From: Smallanthus sonchifolius
Lineage: Eukaryota > Streptophyta > Magnoliopsida > Asterales > Asteraceae
Assembly (NCBI GenBank): GCA_023525975.1
Contig: CM042035.1
Coordinates: 29,231,001-29,295,000 of the forward strand
Length of the DNA: 64,000 bases
Reading direction: 5' to 3'
Part shown: piece after piece, positions 57,126-64,000 of the stretch
Numbering within the stretch: position 1 is the first letter of the stretch
Layout of the letters: each line of letters opens with the position of its first letter
Translations under genes and position numbers: made by a program
The notes under the pieces: generated by a model
Databases searched by the model: none
Told to the model about the DNA's origin: nothing
What the model saw: only the letters and a program-made list of their open reading frames with translations

Positions 57126-58050
57126 TTTCATTAAATGAAAAGTTGAAGCACACATGTTTGATTTTTTGATTTATGTGGTTATGTTTGAGTTCCTTAAAAT
57201 CGTGTCTTTCGTCGCCGTGCACAGTTAGCACCACCATCGGATGCCATGTTTCATTAAAATCATGTCTTTCGTCCTTCGTAGCATCGACTTCGGTTTTCCG
57301 ATTTGTAGTACTCATCCTCATCGCACCCTGCACTTCATCTTGAATGCCTAGCTCAAATAGCCCCCTCCCCCTTCAAATTGAGATCCGCAACCACCCTTCA
57401 AATCGAGATCCGCAACCACCCTTCAAATCATGCTAGATGAAGAAGAAAGCTTTGGTATTTGCAATCGATTTTGAGTTTTGGTCTTCGCCATCTGGAGATC
57501 GATTTTGGCCGGTGGTGGAAGAGAACGAATAGCATGAAGGTCGGCGATGACTAAAGAGGGTGGGAGTAAGTTTGATAAAAGGAATTTTGAAAAGACGAAA
57601 ATGCCCCTGATTTAACGGTAATATTTTAACGGGGTTAGTTAATTGGATGAAAATTGATAGATTTTGAAAAGTTATGAACGAAAAAAGCTAAAAAAACCTT
57701 TTTGGATGAAAGTGGCTAAAACGACCAAACCATACGGACGAAAATGACATTTTACTCTTTAATTTATAAATCATCGCCATTTTTATATAAATTTTACAGT
57801 ATCTTACAATTTTCGTCCCATTTGCTTAAGGATTCTCGGTTTCAATCCATTTTTTTTCTTAAGACGCTATGTGTTTTATTTTTTACTTTTTACTCTTTCA
57901 GTCCACATGATTAATACCTTTTGTTTCTTCTGTTAAAAGCAATGACATTTCACTTTTTTTGTTTCAAATATAAACTCTTAACCAGAATGTAAAAGGTTTC
58001 AAAAATTAAATACATAAACAACAAAGAATTTTAATATTTTTAAGTAATAT
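57126..58050. other. Intergenic, no gene seen
   Basis: A roughly 27-bp direct repeat (CCCTTCAAATCGAGATCCGC type) occurs twice at about 57368-57425. GGACGAAAATGACATTTTAC near 57735 looks like a piece of a common plant intergenic repeat. Nothing coding is recognised. Confidence 0.5.
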
Positions 58051-58054
58051 ATTT

Positions 58055-58390
58055 AAGGTAAATTGGTTTTTAATAATCCAAACTATGACTTATTGGCTAA
58101 TAATAATCCAAACTAACAGTTTGGCTGGTGATAATCTAAACTTTCACTTTTCTTGTCAACGGCGGTCCCAGTAGCATAATTATCATATATTTACACTCAA
58201 TATACACTCGATTCTTACTCAATTTCACTTGTATGTTTCTGCATTTCATTTAAAATCGTAATTTTGAGCGACAATAAGTGTAAGCCGAGTGTCAATCTAT
58301 GATTATTATGTTGCGGGGACTGTCATTGACAACAAAAGTGAAAGAATATGATTAGTAAGTTATATGATTAGTTTAAAGGTATTTTCGTCT
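58055..58390. mobile_element. Imperfect fold-back (MITE-like) element
   Basis: The left arm (about 58070-58200, including CTTTCACTTTTCTTGTCAAC) is the inverse of the right arm (about 58300-58385, GTTGACAATGAC/CAAAAGTGAAAG region). TAATAATCCAAACT near the left end resembles the ends of the 60790-61324 element. No target duplication found. Boundaries approximate. Confidence 0.5.
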
Positions 58391-58922
58391 TTTCATCTTA
58401 ACTTAACAGAATAATGGATGGAGGTTAGTGGATTGGCTAAAAATGAGACAAATAATGAAACTATTGGATGTAAATCAGGATTTTTAAACTATTGGACTAA
58501 AAGCGAGAATTGGTCGTTAGTCAAAAAAATAAAAACGAGAATTGACCCAAACCACAAGGACTAAAACCGGAGTTTACTCTAATCTTTATTACTATTATTA
58601 TTATGCACGTGATAGAATACTAATGTATAGGTTATCAAAACCGAGCCCTGCATATTTTAAAAGCCCGAACATGCAGGTTTTGCTTTACTAGTTTTTAACT
58701 AAATGAATTATCCTTTTCAACCGACGATTATTATAATAATATTTACAGTTAAGCGTGAAACATCTATGTGATAAGTACGTTTTATAAATCTGAGTTTTTC
58801 ATTTTAGAATTATTAATTTGATATCAAAAGTATAACACGTTTAGTACTTATTACTAAGTGTAGTTAGAACAAGATTTATATAAAATTATAATTTTACCTT
58901 TTTTATTATATTTAAAACACAA
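58391..58922. other. Intergenic, no gene seen
   Basis: AT-rich. GACTAAAACCGGAGTTTACTC (near 58560) resembles a common MITE end, unpaired here. No ORF. Confidence 0.4.
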
Positions 58923-59350
58923 CTAGTTGGATATACCCGTGCTTCGCGACGGGTGTCGGACCCAAATAAAAACATTATCGGTTCGGGTCGTCCACAACCA
59001 TAAAAGCTAATAACGGTACAGACTCCGATAATACAAACACCAACAATGATGTTGTTTGCTCTTACTAGGTTCGGCTAGTTACAATAACACAACGGTAACG
59101 GCACTCGATATAGACAACGATACAAAAAAAACTCGGTTTTGAATACAACTCAGTTTAAAAATAAATTATATCGGAACATTGAAAATAAAAACTAAAAACA
59201 ACCGCGCACATCATATTTTGAAAGAATTTAACGAAAGTTATTAAAGAAAAACGAAGTTAATAGAAAATGAAACGGGCTAAAAGCATATATTATATATAAT
59301 ATAAGGGTAGAAAATGAAATTATAAAAAATATTTAGAAAAAAAATTGCTG
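58923..59350 (-). mobile_element. Helitron 3' terminus (minus strand), 5' end uncertain
   Basis: On the minus strand a hairpin with arms ACCCGT and ACGGGT (about 58935-58954) precedes TATATCCAACTAG with T following, the Helitron 3' end pattern. The 5' TC end is not identified; the block TATATTATATATAATATA (about 59287) and flanks resemble the dispersed repeat at 45735 and 54270 and may be part of it. Confidence 0.5.
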
Positions 59351-59525
59351 TGTCGCACATCAGTCCCGCACGATTGGACTTTAGTCCCATTTATTATCAT
59401 CTGGCCCAACTCATAAGACCACTGTTTTATTGTTCTTGGCCTGATGTTATTAATCCAATTATTTCTTTGACGTAATAATTTTAATCTGTTACCGTTATAT
59501 AGGAACTATAAAATAAATAAATCTA

Positions 59526-59975
59526 GAGTAAATTATAAATTACGTCGTTTAAGTATTACATAAATGTTAATATACGTCATTTAATTAAAGAAATTATAGA
59601 AAAAGTCATTTATGTTTAAAAACCCTTGCAAGTTACGTCTGTTGGCCAAACAACCGTTAAATTTTACCGTTAAGTCTGATCACGTGTCATGCACATGAGG
59701 GTATTTTGAGGTTTTCATACATAAAATGACTATTCTTGTAATTTGATTCTATGAATGAGGGTTTATAGAAATAGTTTTTTTATGTTAGAAAGACCAAAAT
59801 ACCCTCATGTGTATTGCACATGACCTCTTAACGGTAAAATTTAACGATCGTTAGGCTAAATGACGTAACGTGCAAGGTTTTTTAAACATAAAGAACGTTT
59901 TTCATAGTTTCCTTAGTTAAATGGCGTATACTTAAATTTAGGTAATAATTAATTAACGTAATTTCTAATTTGCTC
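59526..59975. mobile_element. Fold-back MITE with 9-bp target duplication
   Basis: 450 bp. Starts GAGTAAATTATAAATTACG, and the inverse of its end is GAGCAAATTAGAAATTACG. The inverted arms match for about 190 bp each (for example ACCGTTAAATTTTACCGTTAA in both). It is flanked by the 9-bp duplication ATAAATCTA (59517-59525 and 59976-59984). The duplication size suggests Mutator-like transposase as the mobilising enzyme. No ORF. Confidence 0.85.
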
Positions 59976-60090
59976 ATAAATCTATGGTTTAGTCAATTTA
60001 CTAAAGTAAATACTTTGTTTAATTAAATAATCATTGAGAAAAAAATTGTTTTTTGAAGCTATGTGATAAATGTAATTTTAAAGTGTTATA

Positions 60091-60129
<39 letters not shown>

Positions 60130-60765
60130 GGGAAGGATCATAAGAAAACTTAATGTTAATAAGAAAATCAAAAAACTACTTATTTAAGGTAAAAAAATAA
60201 TAATAAAAAAAAAATCATAACTCAAAAAATAAATCAAAAAATAAAAAACTGCTTCGGAGACCTTGTTTCCCACGTCGTCCTCGTTAAAAAACAAACCTCG
60301 AAAAGTAGTGGTTTATCTTTAATGTTTAGTTTTTTGGGTTTAGTTTAGCTTTTAGGTTAAGTTTTTGGAGGGGTGGGTGGGGGTTTAGGTTTTTGGGGGA
60401 AGGGTGCGGGGGTTGAGGTTTTTGGGGGGTGGGTGAGGGGTGGGGTGGGGTTAGGTTTTTGGGTGGGGGGTGGGGTGGGGGGTTTAGGTTTTTGGGTGGG
60501 GGTGGGGTGGGGGGTTTAGGTTTTTGGGGGTGGGTTAGGCTTTTTGGTTTAATCTTTTGGTTTAGTTTAGGTTTTGGGGGGATGGGTGGGGTGGGGGGTT
60601 TAGGTTTTTGGGTGGGGGTGGGGTGGGGGGTTTAGGTTTTTGGGTGGGGGTGGGGTGGGGGGTTTAGGTTTTTGGGGGTGGGTTAAGTTTTTGGGTGTAC
60701 TACACATATGCAGTAGGAGTTTTTTGGTTTTCTCATGAAAATGAGTTTTATAGTGAACTCACCCC
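60130..60765. mobile_element. TIR element in a TA microsatellite (E3)
   Basis: 636 bp between (TA)n tracts (60096-60129 and 60766-60785). Left end GGGAAGGATCATAAGAAAAC and inverse right end GGGGTGAGTTCACTATAAAA; the pairing is clearest 35 bp in, where both have GAAAA.CAAAAAACT. The interior shares the GTCTCCGAA..ACGTGGGAAA region and the CATATG.GTAGTA block with E1, in reverse orientation. No transposase. Confidence 0.72.
60360..60695. repeat. Telomere-like minisatellite (GGGTTTAGGTTTTT type)
   Basis: G-rich strand counterpart of the array at 11350-12275: repeats of GGGGTTTAGGTTTTTGGG with GGGTGGGG spacers. A 58-bp block is nearly identically repeated. The Gly-rich plus-strand frame at 60429-60635 is a by-product. 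Confidence 0.85.
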
Positions 60766-60789
60766 TATATATATATATATATATACAAA

Positions 60790-61324
60790 GATCTTTGGAT
60801 TTTAATAGTCTCACATTTTACTAATTGACCAATAATAATCCCAACTGAGAATATTCTTACCACCAGTCCCTACTTTCAAACTATTTTTTTACATTGGACA
60901 CCCCGTTAAAAAACTTAACATCGTTAAAGTTTATATGACGTGGACATCTGCAAACCGTCGGAAAGTCGAGCCAAGCTATCAGTGATCTCATGTTGGCTTT
61001 TGAAATTGACTTTGGTGGTGTTTAACTGGTCTTGTTAAACACCACCGTTGTCTCTGTTTGGACTTTCCGGACAAATGAGACCCGTTAAACACCACCAGAG
61101 CCAATTTCAAAAGTCACCACGAGACTACTGCTAGCTTGGATCGACTTTCCGACGGTTTGTAGATGTCCATGTCATAGAAACTCTAACGGTGTTAAGTTTT
61201 TTTTAACAGGGGGTCCAATGTAAAAAAAATAGCCTGAAAGTAGGGACCGGTGGTAAGAATATTCTCAGTTGAGATTATTATTGGCCAATTGGTAAAAGGT
61301 GTGATTATTAAAATCCAATAATCC
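60790..61324. mobile_element. Fold-back MITE with 10-bp target duplication
   Basis: 535 bp, almost wholly palindromic, with arms of about 200-240 bp (TTGGATTTTAATA, GAGAATATTCTTACCACC and CTACTTTCA in both arms) around an asymmetric centre near 61040-61090. It is flanked by TATATACAAA at 60780-60789 and 61325-61334. The left duplication overlaps the (TA)n flank of E3. Likely a Mutator-type non-autonomous element. Confidence 0.82.
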
Positions 61325-61439
61325 TATATACAAAAAGGAAAACTTATCTCAATAGTAAGCAAGTTTTCAAGTGTTCTTTCTACTAAAGTCACTGAAAGTT
61401 TTTTTGTTCTTCTAAAGTCACTCAACTTTTAGTAGATGT

Positions 61440-61925
61440 TCCAATCGTATGTAATATTTTTTATAAGTGTTTATTGTTTTTTAAATTAAGTGAGGCAAAT
61501 AAAACATATATGAATCTTGGTTACTAATAAGTACACTCTTTATTCAAATTAACTTAAAATAGGAGGCAATAGTAAAGAAAAATTCACTAAATAATAAACA
61601 AGCATGTTTGGGATTATTTTTGGAACCTCCTTATTAACTATAAGTTAAAAGGTTGTTTGGGTAATTCAAAATGAAATGTAAAATATGAGATGAGAAGTTA
61701 AAATCCAAAAATAAGGAGCTCCTTACTTTTAGAAATGACTTCTCTAAAATTCATAAAGAGTTTCTAAAAGTAATCACAAACACCCCTAAGTCGAATTAGA
61801 AAAAAAATTTGTTAAATAGTAACCAAAATTCATATATGTTTCATTTGTCTTAATTAAATTTTAAAAAAATAAACATTTATAAAAATATTACATAAGATTG
61901 GAACAATAGTGAAATATAAATTTTG
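61440..61925. mobile_element. Fold-back element with a smaller MITE nested inside
   Basis: Arms of about 105 bp (61440-61545 and 61815-61925) share GTTCCAATC.TATGTAATAT and CATATATGAAT.TTGGTTAC in inverse orientation. Between them, 61605-61787 has its own inverted ends (GTTTGGGATTATTTTTGGAA against AAAAGTAATCACAAAC), so a second MITE lies in the loop. No clear target duplications. Confidence 0.65.
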
Positions 61926-62587
61926 GAAACTTAAAAGAATAAATAAAGTCACTGGAAGTTTATAAAATTTATATAATTTGTAAATATGGTTATGAAACAA
62001 CAAAAATAATAAAAGTAAACAAATATATTATTAATGGTAAGAGATTATCATGTTGTTCTTATATTGAAAACTAAGGTTAGAAATCTGTGTATTACACATA
62101 ATGAATAATGAAAACGATATAATTCATATATCTCTAAATACTTCTTATGATTGGAATTACGTATTATGTATAATAATGAAGAATGAAATGTTACAGTTAT
62201 AATTTATAAATCTTCAAATACTAATTTATATACAACATCTATTGATAAGTTTACCATCTTTATATAAGATTAATAGTTTCGGTCTGTCTCTACTTTTAAC
62301 TCTAAATAATGCAACATACGGTTGACAATGCGTAAAAACTGGTTGTCTAAAAAACAAACCAACTAATCAAATAATTTGTAAATTTGTTTCAAAATGTTGA
62401 TCCAAACTTATAAAAGTATTATGCTTGCTAGTGACATCCAACTTTTTGTGGTCTCATTCCGAAAGTAGAAAATTCTCAATACTAATTTATATTTACAATA
62501 AGTAACTTAATGATAATCCATATACAAAGCAAGGAATATCTTGTGAATTACTTACATAGTATTCAGATATATCATATTCCTAAGTAC
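61926..62587. other. Intergenic, no gene seen
   Basis: AT-rich. Short near-repeats (GAATAATGAAAACGATATAA and TAATGAAGAATGAAATG at about 62100 and 62175) but no ORF or known terminus. Confidence 0.4.
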
Positions 62588-62816
62588 CCTTCAAAATCCC
62601 ACATGATTGTAATTAACATCTTCACTTGAGTACTAAAAAGAAGGAAAACCAAAAAAACTTATAGTATATTCAGTCCTGACATATTCTTCATTGACGGGAA
62701 AATAGAAGGTCCACCCTTTCAAGTCGTTGATTCTTCTATAACACGTCTTATTGTTGTGTCGAAATGCATTAAGAGATAAGCATTTTTATAAGCAATGTCA
62801 AACACACCCTAATGAA
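62588..62816. repeat. Direct repeat, first copy
   Basis: About 229 bp, from CCTTCAAAATCCCACATG to CCCTAATGAA, repeated at 63044-63272 with about 88-90% identity. The pair brackets a coding-like exon, so this is probably a tandem duplication of part of a gene, including intron. Confidence 0.8.
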
Positions 62817-62837
62817 GGTGTAATTTCTTTTACATAC

Positions 62838-62942
62838 CAGGATTAGGATTCCCTACTTCTACAGAGACATATGCCCTTTTTCAGCATTTGCCCTCTCTTC
62901 AAGTAACTTTTCCAGCTCACGGGCCATAAAGAGTAACTTCTT
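62838..62942 (-). pseudogene. Possible FLX-like coiled-coil exon fragment
   Basis: On the minus strand a 105-bp block runs from an AG (62943-62944) to a GTATGT donor-like site (62831-62837). It reads FMARELEKLLEERANAEK and then, after a +1 shift, VSVEVGNPNPG. The combination MARE.EKL...NAEK followed by GNPNPG is what I know from FLX and FLX-like proteins (FLC expressor family). The shift and the nearby stops mean it is not functional as it stands. Assignment is tentative. Confidence 0.4.
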
Positions 62943-63043
62943 CTAAACACCTCGAGATAGCTGATTAATAGGTATGCCAAAGACATTGAAAAAAACATAC
63001 AATTACTATTAGAGATAAAAAACTTACCGTGCATGTTGTAGTT

Positions 63044-63272
63044 CCTTCAAAATCCCACATGGTTGTAACTAACATCTTCACTTGCGTACTAAAAAGAAGG
63101 AAAACAAAAAAACTTACAGTATATCCAGTCCTAGCATACTCTCCGGTGACGGGAAAGTAGAAGCTCCACCTTTCAAGTCGTTGATTATTCTATAACACAT
63201 CTTATTATTGTATCAAAATGCATTAAGAGATAAAAGCAATTTTATAAGCAATGTCAAACACACCCTAATGAA
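63044..63272. repeat. Direct repeat, second copy, cut by CACTA insertion
   Basis: Second copy of 62588-62816. At the end both copies read AATGAA; in this copy the CACTA terminus follows immediately, in the first copy host sequence continues. The first copy therefore shows the unoccupied form of the site. Confidence 0.8.
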
Positions 63273-63608
63273 CACTACTAGAAAATATACTTTTAATAAC
63301 ACGCGAACGATGACGCGCAACAATATGTGTCATCGTTTTAGTGTCATCCTAGTAAAACTGAGTTTTAATGACACGCGATCTATTACACGTAAAAACGTGT
63401 GTCATCTTTTATTGTCATATTAAAAAAAACATGTATTTTACTTTTTCAAAATGGCGTGTCATGTCGAAAGTGTCATCTTTTAATTTCACATATCCTGCTC
63501 ATATATGCGCGCTCTTCTTTCTGAAAACCCTAGAACACCATCTCTCGATTCCCTCTGAAAAACCCCAGACGATTTCCAAGCAGACGATTTCCAAGTAGGC
63601 GATTTCCG

Positions 63609-63773
63609 AGAATCAGCCATAATTTCACCACCGGAATCGCTTCATCCGCCGGAAACTTCCCTTGAAGCCGATCATCAACACATTCATCCACCTTCCCTTC
63701 TTCTAAAGCCCCACGAACCATGGCATAAAGTATCACCACGTCATCCTCCATATACTCCACAGGCCTCCTCCTG
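63609..63773 (-). pseudogene. Captured fragment of an IRK/PXC-like LRR receptor kinase
   Basis: The minus strand reads RRRPVEYMEDDVVILYAMVR, then ALEEGKVDECVDDRLQGKFP and AIPVVKL. This is kinase subdomains X-XI of the IRK/PXC2 class of leucine-rich-repeat receptor kinases (in the family: G+RPVEYMEDDVV.L...VR.ALE.G). About 55 codons remain. The sequence on either side is unrelated, and a short GATTTCCAAGCA repeat sits downstream (63568-63605). It lies inside the CACTA element, so it is transduplicated, not a gene. Confidence 0.7.
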
Positions 63774-64000
63774 TCACAACACCAGAGGGAAAAATGTAGG
63801 CTGTGTTCTGAGCATAACACTAGATGGCAAGCAAGCTTACCTGAGCAAGCGACGTGACTGTTGTAGGGCTTTGAAGGAACCTGACGGCGATTCAAACACT
63901 CCTCCGCTCACATTCAGGTATTTTCTGTTGTTTACTTTGATTTAGGGTTTATTTCTGGTGTTAGGGCTTTTGCGATTAATTGATTTTGAGGCTCTCTGTT
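63774..64000. other. CACTA interior, unassigned
   Basis: Contains CTTACCTGAGCAAG, CATTCAGGTATTTTC and TTTAGGGTTTATTTC stretches that look like 5' UTR/intron boundaries of plant genes, possibly more captured sequence. No ORF can be assigned. Confidence 0.35.

Larger units (their letters stand above)
63273..64000 (+). mobile_element. CACTA (En/Spm-type) transposon, left end
   Basis: Terminus CACTACTAGAAAA at 63273, preceded by GAA, the likely 3-bp target duplication. Subterminal repeats of GTGTCAT/ATGACAC and ACACGCGA occupy 63300-63480, the usual transposase-binding region of this superfamily. The right end lies beyond the window. A captured receptor-kinase fragment follows; no transposase is visible yet. 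Confidence 0.8.

Noticed and set aside
60429..60635. Gly/Trp-rich ORF on the plus strand
   Set aside because: Translation of the GGGGTTTAGG minisatellite; not a gene.

Overview
The window is plant nuclear DNA made almost entirely of transposable elements. The copia ORF following gag (26966 onward), the Tekay/Del-type and Athila-type gypsy elements, Helitron, CACTA and MITE termini all point to a large dicot genome. The LTR families and the gag-plus-extra-ORF architecture resemble those I know from Asteraceae (daisy family), but the species cannot be fixed from sequence alone. I see no intact host gene, no rRNA or tRNA gene and no CRISPR.

Layout. 1-5723: the 3' end of a plus-strand Tekay/Del chromovirus (integrase, chromodomain, 3' LTR), split by a solo LTR with an exact 5-bp target duplication. 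5724-6580: a minisatellite. 6581-20106: minus-strand gypsy relatives arranged as LTR-internal-LTR tandems, with primer binding sites, a small ORF, a Helitron and a 1.4-kb element sitting inside a TA microsatellite. 20107-40636: a minus-strand Athila-like element carrying a four-level nest: Athila, then a 12.6-kb copia-type element, then a 3.4-kb non-autonomous LTR element, then a 1.2-kb solo LTR. Three of these insertions have exact 5-bp target duplications. 40637-45649: another piece of the minus-strand gypsy family, with a second TA-microsatellite element (1.7 kb) that carries captured gene sequence. 46570-50306: a degraded minus-strand gypsy 3' end. 50307-54200: a plus-strand gypsy LTR and a non-coding interior. 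55330-57125: a broken Ale/Retrofit-like copia. 57126-64000: fold-back MITEs with 9-10 bp target duplications, a Helitron terminus, a third TA-microsatellite element, a possible FLX-like gene fragment, and the start of a CACTA transposon holding a piece of an LRR receptor kinase.

Three themes stand out. (1) Three related inverted-repeat elements each lie exactly inside (TA)n tracts, and related unoccupied copies of two of the sites are present in the same window. (2) At least six LTR families carry short self-complementary repeat arrays, most of them just upstream of the TATA box. (3) The LTRs of two gypsy groups contain tRNA-like A-box/B-box sequences. All coordinates come from reading the sequence by eye. 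LTR ends are mostly exact where a target duplication or PBS is seen, and approximate elsewhere.
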